Source: Pseudonocardia ammonioxydans
Lineage (GTDB): Bacteria > Actinomycetota > Actinomycetes > Mycobacteriales > Pseudonocardiaceae
Assembly (NCBI RefSeq): GCF_900115005.1
Contig: NZ_FOUY01000024.1
Location: 20,493 to 84,492 of the forward strand
Length of the DNA: 64,000 bases
Direction: 5' to 3'
Numbering within the stretch: the stretch's first letter is position 1; each line of letters opens with the position of its first letter. This document shows, piece by piece, positions 51,117 to 59,464 of this stretch. The notes beneath the pieces were generated by a model that saw nothing but the letters and a program-made list of their open reading frames with translations, searched no databases and had not been told where the DNA came from. The translations under genes and the position numbers were made by a program.

Positions 51117-51216
51117 GCGAAAACGCTAACAACCCCCGCGCGACCCAGGTCGGGCGGTGTCGCTCGGCGCGGACGCCTCGCCCCTCCGGGTCCCGTCCGC
51201 ACCCGCGCCGTGCCCT

Positions 51217-51294
51217 GCGCCATGGCCCCGCGCCGTCACCCCGCGCCATGGCCCCGTGCCGTGGCCCCGCGCCGTCACCCCGCGCCGTGGCCCC
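51217..51294. repeat. Six tandem 13-bp repeats upstream of argG
   Basis: Six 13-bp units (gcgccatggcccc and variants with gtcacc or gtggcc) follow one another from 51217 to 51294 in the 312-base gap between argG (start 51116) and nnrD (stop 51429). They sit in the probable argG leader or promoter. Confidence 0.85.
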
Positions 51295-51343
51295 GAGGGG
51301 CACCCTCGGGGCGCTCGGTGCCGCGAGGGTGCCCCTCGGGGCC
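51289..51343. terminator. Very stable hairpin between nnrD and argG
   Basis: Arms at 51289-51308 and 51324-51343 pair perfectly over 20 bp with a 15-base loop. It is downstream of nnrD and may end its transcript. After it, ccgttcgggg-like 10-bp units repeat to about 51400. Confidence 0.7.
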
Positions 51344-51428
51344 GTTCGGGGCCGTTCGGGGCCGTCGGGGCCGTTGGGGGCCGTTGGAGCCGTTGGGGCG
51401 CCCCTCGGGGCGTTCGGTACCGCGCGCC

Positions 51429-52913
51429 CTACCGCCGGGGCGCGCCGCCCACGGCCGCCGCGCGGACACCGCGGAGCGCCGCCGGGATCGCGGCCTGCAA
51501 CGCCGACGCCGGCGCCGGGACCGGCGGGAGCCCGTGCTCGCGGGCAGCGGCCGTCGCGGCCCGGGCGTGCACCAGGGTGGCGCAGCCGGCGGCCCACCAC
51601 GGGTCCAGGCCCGCGGCGAGCAACGCGCCGATCATGCCGGTGAGCACGTCCCCGGAGCCCGCGGTCGCCGCCCACGAGTCGGCGGCCGGGTCGATCAGCA
51701 CCCGTCCGTCCGGGGCGGCCACGACCGTCGCGTTGCCCTTGAGCAGCACCGTCACGCCCAGGTCGACCGCGGCCCGGCGGGTGTCGGCCACCCGGTCGGC
51801 GGAGACCTCGCCGGCGATCCGCGCGAACTCGCCGGCGTGCGGGGTGAGCACGACGGGTGCGCCGTGCAGCAGGTCACGCAGGTGGGCGTGCTGCCCGAGC
51901 AGCGTGATGCCGTCCGCGTCGATGCACAGCGGGACCTCGCGGTCGAGCACGCTCTCGAGCACCGCGAGCCCGGCCGAGCCGGTCCCGAGCCCCGGCCCGA
52001 CCGCCCACGCCTGGGTGCGTCCGGCGTCGGTGATGTCACCGGTGGCGACGATCTCCGGCCAGTGCCGCCGGACCTCGTCGGCGGCCGAACCGGCGAACCG
52101 CACCATCCCCGAGGTGGACAGCGCGGCGGCACCCGCGGCGAGCACCGCGGCCCCGGGGTAGGTGGCCGAACCGGCGGCGATCCCGACGACGCCCTGGGTG
52201 TACTTGTCGTCGTCCGGGCCGGGCACCGGCCAGCGGGCACCGGCGTCGGCGTCGTCGAGCACCCGGGCGTGCGGCTCGTCCAGATACGGGTCCAGACCGA
52301 TGTCGACCAGCCGCACCGGGCCGCACAGCGGCGCGGCCAGGGCGTGCACCGGCTTGCGCACCCCGAAGGTCACGGTGGACGCGGCCCGGACGTGCGGCCC
52401 GTCGGTGTGCCCGGTAGCGGGGTCCACTCCGGACGGCAGGTCGCACGCCACGATCGGGACGCCCGCCCCGTCGGCGACCGCCACCAGCGCCGGCGCCGGA
52501 TCGCGCAGCGCGCCCCGCCCGGAGATGCCGACGATGCCGTCCACCGCGACGTCGGCCGCCGCGACGGCCGCCCGGGCCGCCTCGAGGCTCCCCGGCTCGA
52601 CCGGCAGCACCCGACCGCGGGCGCGCCGCAGCGCCGCCAGACCCGCCGGGTGTGCCCGGTCGGGCGTCAGCAGCAGCGCGGTCACGTGCGCGCCCCGGCG
52701 GCGCAGCTCCACGCCCGCCCAGAGCGCGTCGCCGCCGTTGTCCCCGGCGCCGACCAGCAGCACCACCCGGCGTCCGTAGGTGGAGCCGAGGAACCCGCGC
52801 AGGTGGGCGGCCAGCCCGGACGCGGCCCGGCGCATGAGCGTCCCGTCCGGGACGGTGCGCATCAGGGCGCCCTCGGCGCTCCGGACCTGCTCGGCGGTGT
52901 AGAGCCCCTGCAT
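51429..52913 (-). CDS. nnrD: Bifunctional NAD(P)H-hydrate epimerase / ADP-dependent dehydratase
   Basis: A 494-residue fusion that repairs damaged NAD(P)H. The N-terminal YjeF_N epimerase part has 'VVLLVGAGDNGGDALWAGVE' and 'VACDLPSGVDPATGHTDG'; the C-terminal kinase-like dehydratase has 'VVLTPHAGEFARIAGEVSAD' and 'WAATAGSGDVLTGMIGALLA' with the catalytic GSGD. Both halves look complete. ATG 52913 starts 'QGLYTAEQVRSAEGAL'. It lies 67 bases after glmS, in the same direction. Confidence 0.95.
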   Translation of the reverse strand: MQGLYTAEQVRSAEGALMRTVPDGTLMRRAASGLAAHLRGFLGSTYGRRVVLLVGAGDNGGDALWAGVELRRRGAHVTALLLTPDRAHPAGLAALRRARGRVLPVEPGSLEAARAAVAAADVAVDGIVGISGRGALRDPAPALVAVADGAGVPIVACDLPSGVDPATGHTDGPHVRAASTVTFGVRKPVHALAAPLCGPVRLVDIGLDPYLDEPHARVLDDADAGARWPVPGPDDDKYTQGVVGIAAGSATYPGAAVLAAGAAALSTSGMVRFAGSAADEVRRHWPEIVATGDITDAGRTQAWAVGPGLGTGSAGLAVLESVLDREVPLCIDADGITLLGQHAHLRDLLHGAPVVLTPHAGEFARIAGEVSADRVADTRRAAVDLGVTVLLKGNATVVAAPDGRVLIDPAADSWAATAGSGDVLTGMIGALLAAGLDPWWAAGCATLVHARAATAAAREHGLPPVPAPASALQAAIPAALRGVRAAAVGGAPRR

Positions 52914-52980
52914 GCCGCGGAGGCTATCGGTTGCTCGACGGTCGTGGAGCCCGGCGAGCCCGGGGCGCCACGACCGTCGC

Positions 52981-54855
52981 TCACTCCACGGTGACCGACT
53001 TCGCCAGGTTGCGCGGCTTGTCGACGTCGTACCCGCGGGCACGGGCGATCTCGGCCGCGATGACCTGCAGCGGGATGGTCGCGACCAGCGGCTGCAGCAG
53101 CGTGGGCACCGCGGGGATCTCGAAGAGGTGGTCGGCGAACGGCCGCACGGTCTCGTCGCCGGTCTCGGCGATCACCACGGTCCGTGCCCCGCGGGCCTTG
53201 ATCTCCTGGATGTTGGACAGCAGCTTGGAGTGCAGCACCGCACGGCCCTTCGGCGAGGGCATGACGACGACGACCGGCAGCCCGTCCTCGATCAGCGCGA
53301 TCGGGCCGTGCTTGAGCTCGCCGGCGGCGAACGCCTCGGCGTGCATGTAGGCGAGCTCCTTGAGCTTGAGCGCGCCCTCCAGCGCCACCGGGTAGCCGAC
53401 GTGCCTGCCGAGGAACAGCACCGCTTTGGACGGGGCCAGCTCCTGCCCGAGCGCGCGGGCCTCGCCCAGCGACTCGAGCACCTCGGCGACGGCCTCCGGG
53501 ATCGACTCGAGCTGCTCGAACTCGCGGACGACCTCGTCCGGGTACTTCGTGCCGCGGGCCTGGGCCAGCGCGAGCCCGACCAGGTAGTTGGCCGCGATCT
53601 GGGCGGTGAACGTCTTGGTCGCCGCGACGCCGATCTCCGGGCCGGCGTGGGTGTAGATCACCGCGTCGGACTCGCGGGGGATCTGCGCGCCGTTGGTGTT
53701 GCAGATGGCCAACACCCGGGCCTTCTGGTCCTTGGCGTGCCGCAGGGCCTCCAGGGTGTCCGCGGTCTCGCCGGACTGGGAGATCGCGACGACCAGCGTG
53801 GAGCGGTCCAGCACCGGGTCGCGGTAGCGGAACTCGCTGGCCAGCTCGATCTCCACGGGCAGCCGCGTCCAGTGCTCGATCGCGTACTTGGCCAGCAGCC
53901 CGGAGTGGTAGGCGGTCCCGCAGGCGACGACGAAGACCTTGTCCACGTCACGCAGGTCCTGGTCGGACAGCCGCTGCTCGTCGAGCACGATCCGGCCGTC
54001 GACGAGGTGCCCGCGCAGCGTGTTCGCGATCGCGCCGGGCTGCTCCTCGATCTCCTTGAGCATGAAGTAGTCGTGGCCGCCCTTCTCGGCGGCGGCGAGG
54101 TCCCAGGTCACCTGGAACGGGGTGGCCGCGACCGGCTCCCCGGCGAAGTCGGTGACCGTGTAGCCGTCACGGGTGATCGTGACGATCTGGTCCTGACCCA
54201 GTTCGACGGCCGACCGGGTGAACTCGATGAAGGCCGCGACGTCGGAGGCCAGGAACGTCTCGCCCTCCCCCAGGCCGAGCACCAACGGGGAGTTCCGGCG
54301 GGCGGCGACGATCCGGTCCGGGTCGTCGGCGTGCGTCACGACCAGGGTGAACGCGCCCTCCAACCGGCGGGCGACGGCGCGGACGGCCGCGGTCAGGTCA
54401 CCGGCGGCGTCCTCGGCACCGGCGAGCTCACCGGCGTGGGCCAGCGCGACCAGGTGCGCGGCGGTCTCGGTGTCGGTGTCGGACTCCGCCCAGATGCCCC
54501 GCGCCTCGAGCTCGGCGCGCAGCTCCAGGAAGTTCTCGATGATCCCGTTGTGGACGACCGCGACCTTCCCGTCGCTGCTGCGGTGCGGGTGCGCGTTGCG
54601 GTCGGTGGGCGGACCGTGCGTGGCCCAGCGGGTGTGGCCGATCCCGGACGTGCCGGTGAACCCGTCCCGGCCGACCTCGTCGAGGCGCGCCTCCAGGTTC
54701 GCCAGGGCGCCGGCCCGGCGCTCGATCAGCAGGCTGCCGTCGCTCGGCAGGGCGACGCCGGCGGAGTCGTAGCCGCGGTACTCGAGCCGGCGCAGACCGC
54801 CGAGCACCACGTCGAGTGCGACCCGATGACCGACGTAACCGACGATGCCACACAT
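52981..54855 (-). CDS. glmS: Glutamine-fructose-6-phosphate aminotransferase (isomerizing)
   Basis: A 624-residue GlmS: the N-terminal Cys of MCGIVGYVG is the glutaminase nucleophile; 'HTRWATHGPPTDRNAHPH' binds glutamine; two SIS domains follow ('VACGTAYHSGLLAKYAIEHW', 'VAISQSGETADTLEALRHAK') and the C-terminus ends 'DKPRNLAKSVTVE'. It makes glucosamine-6-phosphate, the entry to UDP-GlcNAc. The ATG at 54855 is fixed by the required N-terminal cysteine. glmM lies 2.7 kb away on the same strand. No glmS ribozyme was seen upstream. Confidence 0.97.
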   Translation of the reverse strand: MCGIVGYVGHRVALDVVLGGLRRLEYRGYDSAGVALPSDGSLLIERRAGALANLEARLDEVGRDGFTGTSGIGHTRWATHGPPTDRNAHPHRSSDGKVAVVHNGIIENFLELRAELEARGIWAESDTDTETAAHLVALAHAGELAGAEDAAGDLTAAVRAVARRLEGAFTLVVTHADDPDRIVAARRNSPLVLGLGEGETFLASDVAAFIEFTRSAVELGQDQIVTITRDGYTVTDFAGEPVAATPFQVTWDLAAAEKGGHDYFMLKEIEEQPGAIANTLRGHLVDGRIVLDEQRLSDQDLRDVDKVFVVACGTAYHSGLLAKYAIEHWTRLPVEIELASEFRYRDPVLDRSTLVVAISQSGETADTLEALRHAKDQKARVLAICNTNGAQIPRESDAVIYTHAGPEIGVAATKTFTAQIAANYLVGLALAQARGTKYPDEVVREFEQLESIPEAVAEVLESLGEARALGQELAPSKAVLFLGRHVGYPVALEGALKLKELAYMHAEAFAAGELKHGPIALIEDGLPVVVVMPSPKGRAVLHSKLLSNIQEIKARGARTVVIAETGDETVRPFADHLFEIPAVPTLLQPLVATIPLQVIAAEIARARGYDVDKPRNLAKSVTVE

Positions 54856-54972
54856 GTCGCCGAGCGTATCGGCGCCGAGTTCGCGATCTTTCGGCGCCGG
54901 GTGCGACGGGCGCCACGCCGGACGGCGCGGTGCGGCGGGCGGGGCGTGACCTGCACCGGTACGGTGCCGTCC

Positions 54973-55863
54973 GTGGCTCGGACCAGCGTGACCCGCCCCC
55001 CGTCGATGAAGGGGGCCAAGGACGCCCTCGGCGTGCTGTCCCGCCCGGGACCCAACCCCGTCCGGTTCGGCGACCTCGGCCTGATCGGGCTGCCCGGCAT
55101 CGTCTACACCCCGGCGGAGGGCTTCCACCTGCCGGCGGTCGTGCTGGGGCACGCCTGGCTGCAGCCGGTCCGCCGCTACCACGAGCTGCTGCGGCACCTC
55201 GCCTCGTGGGGTTTCGTCGCCGCGGCGCCGAACACCCAGCGGGGCCCGGTGCCCAGCCTGTCGCAGTTCTCCGCGGACCTGAACACCGTGCTCGACGTCT
55301 GTGTGGGCGTCCGGCTCGGGGACGGGACCATCAGCGTCGACGCCCGGCGCACCGCCCTGCTCGGGCACGGCACCGGTGGCGGGGCCGCGGTCCTCGCCGC
55401 GTCGCGGCGGGAACGCCTGGGCGCCCTGGTCACCCTCGCGCCGTCCGAGATCCGGCCGTCCGCGGTCGCGGCCGCCGCGTCCGTGACCGCCCCGACCCTG
55501 CACCTGGGCGCCGCGGTCGACTCGATGGCGCCGGTCGACGGGCACGCCCTGAAGATCGCCGCCGCGCAGCGCGACGCCGGTACCGACGTGACGGTCCGCA
55601 GCATCGAGAAGGCCGGTCACCTGGGATTCTGCGAGGGGCGGCACTGGTCGAGCTTCCTGCTCCAGAACCACCCGCAGCACCGCACGCGCAAGCTCACCCG
55701 GGCGCTGGTGACGGCGTTCCTGATGCAGGAGCTCACCGGGGAGAAGCGGGTCTCCGCGCTGACCTCGGGCAGCGTCCCCGGGGCTCCGCTGCTGGACATC
55801 CCGGAACCCGAGGCCGAGGAGGAGACCGCGGAGCCCGCCGGCCTGCTCGGTCTCGGCGGCTGA
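54973..55863 (+). CDS. Alpha/beta hydrolase-fold protein lacking the nucleophile serine
   Basis: A 296-residue protein resembling dienelactone-hydrolase/lipase-like proteins: 'FHLPAVVLGHAWLQPVRRYH', 'HLASWGFVAAAPNTQRGPVP', and a final His in 'IEKAGHLGFCEGRHWSSFLL'. The nucleophile elbow that normally reads GHSxGG is GHGTGG (Gly at about 133), so ordinary hydrolase activity is not expected unless the Thr or another residue takes over. GTG 54973 follows TACGGT at 54960-54965 and may be leaderless. It is divergent from glmS. The last 30 residues are acidic. Confidence 0.75.
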   Translation: MARTSVTRPPSMKGAKDALGVLSRPGPNPVRFGDLGLIGLPGIVYTPAEGFHLPAVVLGHAWLQPVRRYHELLRHLASWGFVAAAPNTQRGPVPSLSQFSADLNTVLDVCVGVRLGDGTISVDARRTALLGHGTGGGAAVLAASRRERLGALVTLAPSEIRPSAVAAAASVTAPTLHLGAAVDSMAPVDGHALKIAAAQRDAGTDVTVRSIEKAGHLGFCEGRHWSSFLLQNHPQHRTRKLTRALVTAFLMQELTGEKRVSALTSGSVPGAPLLDIPEPEAEEETAEPAGLLGLGG

Positions 55864-55900
55864 CGCCCACCCCGGCGCCGGCTCGGTCCCGGACTCGGGC

Positions 55901-56278
55901 TCACGGCCGCCCGCCGCCGTCGGTCGGCGGGAGCAGCGGGGCGACCATGCCCCGGCGGTCGGTCGTCCGCGTCCCGCCGTGGCCGGGCAACCGCAGTCCG
56001 GCGTCGTGACCCGGCTCGGCCGCGCCGTCGTGGCCGCCACCGGTCCCGGTCTCCCCGGCCGCCCGGTGTTCGAGGGCGGCCGCCTCCGACGCCGCGTCCC
56101 CGGCGAGTCGTTCCGCGGCCCGGTGCGTCAGGCGCAGGCGCTCGCTCCACTCATGCCCGGCAACGTCGTCCCACGCAGCCGCGACCGCGTCCCGGACCCC
56201 GCCCAGGACGGCCGCGGTGTCGTCGAGCCGGGCCACCAGGCGGCGCAGCGCCGCGGCCTGGTCCTCGATGTCGCTCAT
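55901..56278 (-). CDS. Small helical protein, possibly ESX-associated
   Basis: A 125-residue protein. 'DIEDQAAALRRLVARLDDTA' and 'VAAAWDDVAGHEWSERLRLT' form two long helices with a W-x-x-V turn, like WXG100-type or ESX-associated proteins; the C-terminal 55 residues are Gly- and Pro-rich. It lies in the glmS-glmM gap, where mycobacteria have two small unknown genes (Rv3439c-Rv3440c), and is followed on the same strand by nothing but the convergent hydrolase gene. ATG 56278 is used. Confidence 0.6.
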   Translation of the reverse strand: MSDIEDQAAALRRLVARLDDTAAVLGGVRDAVAAAWDDVAGHEWSERLRLTHRAAERLAGDAASEAAALEHRAAGETGTGGGHDGAAEPGHDAGLRLPGHGGTRTTDRRGMVAPLLPPTDGGGRP

Positions 56279-56333
56279 CGCCCCGTCCCCGCCGTCGCCC
56301 TGCTCGCCACACCCCCGCCCTGCCGGGGCGGGG

Positions 56334-56748
56334 CGGTGCCTCTCGCCTCCGACGACGCCCCGGGCCTCACGCTTGCGCCCCATCCAGGACGACTGCGCGC
56401 ACCTCGATCCCCACAGCCCTCCTGAGACTCACGCATCCGCCCCCACCAGGGCAGAAACGCGCACCCCACGCCCGACACGGCATCGAGACTCACGAATCCG
56501 TCCCGCCCGGAGCTCCGGCGTTCGCCGCCGGCCCCGGAAGCCTGCACCGCCAAGGGCGGAACGGTGCATCTCGCCCCCGACGACGCCCCGAGCTTCACGA
56601 TTCCGCCCCACCCAGGACGACTGCGCGCACCTCGATCCCCACAGCCCTCCCGAGACTCACGCATCCGCCCCCACCAGGGCAGAAACGCGCACCCCACGCC
56701 CGGCGCGGCATCGAGACTCACGAATCCGCCCCGTCCGGAGCGCCGGCG
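56334..56748. repeat. Duplicated 187-bp segment with a short motif every 61-62 bases
   Basis: Bases 56334-56520 are repeated at 56562-56748 (offset 228) with few differences. Within each copy a shorter element (gagactcacgMatccg and variants) occurs three times, 61-62 bases apart. No coding frame fits. This fills the 504-base space between two small ESX-like genes. Confidence 0.85.
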
Positions 56749-56782
56749 CGCGCCCTGTCCCTGGAGCGCCGGTGCGAGCTGC

Positions 56783-57025
56783 TCATCCCGAGGCGTACCC
56801 GCGGATCCGGGCCGCTGCGGTGTCGTCCGCGTCGCGGATACGGCCGGCCGCGCGACCGGCCGCGTCCGCCAGGGAATCCAGTTCGTCGGCGATCCGGTGC
56901 GCGACGGCGGCGTGTTCCCGGCCCGCGACCGGGCCGGCGTCCTCCCGCAGGCCGGCGGCCAGGTCGCGGAGCCGTCCCGCGGCACGGTCGAGGGCAGCGG
57001 GGTCGTACCGCAGGTCCGGACGCAT
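56783..57025 (-). CDS. Type VII secretion target-like small protein
   Basis: An 80-residue helical protein, 'RYDPAALDRAAGRLRDLAAG' and 'EHAAVAHRIADELDSLADAA', similar to the EspC/excreted virulence-factor-like family of ESX-associated helical-hairpin proteins. Downstream on the same strand is another small helical protein (55901-56278). ATG 57025 is used; the longer ORF adds an Arg-rich leader. A physical link with ESX-4, 5 kb away, is inferred only from the family. Confidence 0.6.
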   Translation of the reverse strand: MRPDLRYDPAALDRAAGRLRDLAAGLREDAGPVAGREHAAVAHRIADELDSLADAAGRAAGRIRDADDTAAARIRGYASG

Positions 57026-57109
57026 CCGGTCAGCGTGCGGCAACCGGCCACCCGCCGGGCGCGGTCGGCGGTCCCGGTTCGCGGTCGCGACCACGACCGG
57101 TGATCAGGG

Positions 57110-57410
57110 TCCGAGCGACCCCGAGCGATCGGGCAGGCGTACGGCTACCGCGCCACCGGGCCCGCCGACCAGGCGTACCAGCCACCGAGCCACCGAGCAG
57201 GCCGAGCAGGCGTGCCGGCTACCGCGCCACCGAGCACGCCGACCAGGCAGACCGACTCGAACCGTCGAGCACGCCGAGCGGGCCGAGCACGCCGAGCACG
57301 CCGAGCGGAGCGAACTGGCGGAGCAGGGCAAACCGCTGAACACGCCGACCAGGCCGAGCGGGCCGATCAGCCGAACGGGCCGAGCAGGGCGAACTGAGGG
57401 AGCAGGCCAC
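57110..57410. repeat. Degenerate gccgagc repeats upstream of glmM 3' end
   Basis: A 300-base stretch dominated by variants of gccgagcac, gccgaccag and gccaccgag. The cleanest part is four 9-bp units at 57273-57308. No gene is supported here. With the terminator that follows, it fills the 486 bases between the EspC-like gene and glmM. Confidence 0.7.
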
Positions 57411-57457
57411 ACGACAGCGTGGCCCGGGGGGGGGAAGCCCGGAGACGTCGACGAGCG

Positions 57458-57495
57458 CGGACGGGGCCGCCGCAGGAGTGCGACGGCCCCGTCCG
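57458..57495. terminator. Terminator hairpin after glmM
   Basis: CGGACGGGGCCG (57458-57469) and CGGCCCCGTCCG (57484-57495) pair perfectly over 12 bp with a 14-base loop, 17 bases beyond the glmM stop. Confidence 0.75.
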
Positions 57496-57511
57496 GGAGA
57501 TGCGGCAGAAC

Positions 57512-58843
57512 TCAGCGCGCGGCGGCGACGACCTCGGCCAGCCGGCCGGCGACGGCGGACGCGTCACTCTCGGTCGGCGCCTCGACCATGACCCGCACGA
57601 GCTGCTCGGTACCCGACGGGCGCAGCAGCACCCGGCCGGACCCGCCCAGCTCGGCCTCGGCCGCGGCGACGGCGTCGGCGACCTCCGCGGAGGTGGCGAC
57701 GGCGTCCTTGTCGGCGACCGTGACGTTGCGCAGCACCTGCGGCATCGGCGTCACGACCGACGCGAGCTCGGCCAGCGACGACCCGGTCTGGGCCATCCGC
57801 GACATCAGCCGCAGCGCGGTGAGGACGCCGTCGCCGGTGGTGGCATGCCCCGGCAGCACGACGTGCCCGGACTGCTCGCCGCCGAGCGAGAACCCGCCCT
57901 CGCGCAGCCGCTCCAGCACGTAGCGGTCGCCGACCTTGGTGGTGTCCAGGGTGATCCCGGCGTCCCGCATGGCCAGGTGCAGGCCCAGGTTGCTCATCAC
58001 GGTCGCGACGAGGGTGTCGTGGGCGAGCTCACCGGCGTCCCGCATGGCCAGCGCGAGCACGGCCATGATCTGGTCGCCGTCCACGACGTTCCCGGCGGCG
58101 TCCACCGCGAGGCAGCGGTCGGCGTCGCCGTCGTGGGCGATGCCGAGGTCCGCGCCGTTCTCGAGGACGGCCGCCTGCAACGGTCCCAGGTGGGTCGAAC
58201 CGACGCCGTCGTTGATGTTCAGGCCGTCCGGCTCGGCGTGCAGCGCGACCACGTCCGCACCGGCCTGCCGGTAGGCCTCCGGGGCGGCGACCGACGCGGC
58301 CCCGTGCGCGCAGTCGACGACCACGCGCACCCCGGACAGCGAGCCCGGTGCCGCCGACAGCAGGTGTGCGACGTAGACGCCGGTCGCGTCGGGGGCGTCC
58401 CACACGCGGCCGATCGCGTCCCCGGTGGGGCGGCCGGTGCCGGGGTCCGCGAGGCCACGTTCGATCTCGTCCTCGATGTCGTCGGGCAGCTTGTGCCCGC
58501 CCGCGGCGAAGATCTTGATGCCGTTGTCGGGCATCGGGTTGTGCGACGCGGAGATCATCACGCCGAGGTCGGCACCGGTCTCCGCGACCAGGTGCGCGAC
58601 GCCCGGGGTGGGCAGCACGCCCACCCGGATCGCGTCCGCACCGGCGGAGGTCAGGCCGGCGACGACCGCGGCCTCCAGCATCTCGCCGCTGGCCCGCGGG
58701 TCACGGCCGACCACCGCGACGGGCCGGCGACCGTTCGACAAGGTACGCGCAGCCGAGGCACAGACACCAACGGCGAACTCCGGAGTGAGGAGTTCGCCGT
58801 TGGCCAGGCCCCGGACGCCGTCGGTTCCGAAGAGGCGACGCAT
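57512..58843 (-). CDS. glmM: Phosphoglucosamine mutase
   Basis: A 443-residue enzyme that turns glucosamine-6-phosphate into glucosamine-1-phosphate. The phosphoserine loop is 'LGVMISASHNPMPDNGIKIF' (Ser about 100), the metal loop is 'IAHDGDADRCLAVDAAGNVV', the sugar loop 'GGEQSGHVVLPGHATTGDG' and the phosphate-binding 'VLLRPSGTEQLVRVMVEAPT' are intact. It follows rpsI after 12 bases on the same strand, as in mycobacteria, so it is probably in the rplM-rpsI-glmM operon. Confidence 0.95.
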   Translation of the reverse strand: MRRLFGTDGVRGLANGELLTPEFAVGVCASAARTLSNGRRPVAVVGRDPRASGEMLEAAVVAGLTSAGADAIRVGVLPTPGVAHLVAETGADLGVMISASHNPMPDNGIKIFAAGGHKLPDDIEDEIERGLADPGTGRPTGDAIGRVWDAPDATGVYVAHLLSAAPGSLSGVRVVVDCAHGAASVAAPEAYRQAGADVVALHAEPDGLNINDGVGSTHLGPLQAAVLENGADLGIAHDGDADRCLAVDAAGNVVDGDQIMAVLALAMRDAGELAHDTLVATVMSNLGLHLAMRDAGITLDTTKVGDRYVLERLREGGFSLGGEQSGHVVLPGHATTGDGVLTALRLMSRMAQTGSSLAELASVVTPMPQVLRNVTVADKDAVATSAEVADAVAAAEAELGGSGRVLLRPSGTEQLVRVMVEAPTESDASAVAGRLAEVVAAAR

Positions 58844-58855
58844 CCGGCTGCGCGA

Positions 58856-59464
58856 TCAGCGCTTGGAGTACTGGGGCGCCTTGCGGGCCTTCTTGAGGCC
58901 GTACTTCTTCCGCTCGACGGCGCGGTCGTCGCGGGTGAGGAACCCGGCCTTCTTCAGGGGCGGGCGGTCCTCGGAGTCCAGCTCGGCCAGCGCACGGGCG
59001 ATGGCCAGGCGCAGCGCGCCGGCCTGGCCCGCGGGGCCGCCGCCGCGCAGGTTCGCGAAGATGTCGAACCGCTCGGTCTTCTCGACCGTGACCAGCGGCT
59101 CCTTGACGACCTGCTGGTGCAGCTTGTTCGGGAAGTAGTCCTCGAGCGGCTTGCCGTTCAGGTTGAACTGACCGGTGCCGGGCAGCAGGCGCACGCGGAC
59201 GACGGCCTGCTTGCGACGGCCGACGGTCTGCACCGGACGGTCGCCCAGCACGGGGGCCTCGGCGGCGAAGTCGTCGGCGGCGAAGTCGGTGGCCTCGCCG
59301 ATGCTGTAGTCGACGTCCGCGACGGCCTCGCCGAGGGTCTCGGTCAGCTCGGTGTCGGTCGCCTCGGCGGCGGCACCCTCGGTCTCGACCGACTCGACGA
59401 TCTCGTCGGGTCCGTTCTCGGGGCTGGTCACGGGCTGTCCCTCTTCGTAGCTCGGGGTGGTCAC
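58856..59464 (-). CDS. rpsI: 30S ribosomal protein S9 with acidic N-terminal extension
   Basis: A 202-residue S9. The conserved part (about residues 73-202) starts at 'DRPVQTVGRRKQAVVRVRLL' and ends with the tail 'KKYGLKKARKAPQYSKR', whose last residues contact the P-site tRNA. Before it lie about 70 acidic, low-complexity residues (repeated E, D, A and T), longer than in most actinobacterial S9 proteins. The GTG at 59464 overlaps the rplM stop (GTGA at 59461-59464), which supports this long start. Confidence 0.9.
   Translation of the reverse strand: MTTPSYEEGQPVTSPENGPDEIVESVETEGAAAEATDTELTETLGEAVADVDYSIGEATDFAADDFAAEAPVLGDRPVQTVGRRKQAVVRVRLLPGTGQFNLNGKPLEDYFPNKLHQQVVKEPLVTVEKTERFDIFANLRGGGPAGQAGALRLAIARALAELDSEDRPPLKKAGFLTRDDRAVERKKYGLKKARKAPQYSKR

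Noticed and set aside
52912..54972. Plus-strand ORF covering the whole glmS antisense
   Set aside because: The glmS protein is unambiguous; the plus-strand frame only becomes real at about 54973, where the hydrolase begins.
54856..54972. glmS ribozyme upstream of glmS
   Set aside because: The space to the divergent gene is only about 117 bases and no conserved glmS ribozyme core was seen; these ribozymes are typical of Firmicutes.
56334..56748. CRISPR-like array
   Set aside because: The 16-base element recurs every 61-62 bases, but the intervening bases are also duplicated between the two copies, the elements are not identical, and no cas genes are present.
57425..57433. Run of nine G bases as a phase-variation tract
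   Set aside because: It lies in a non-coding repeat region, not in a reading frame or an evident promoter.
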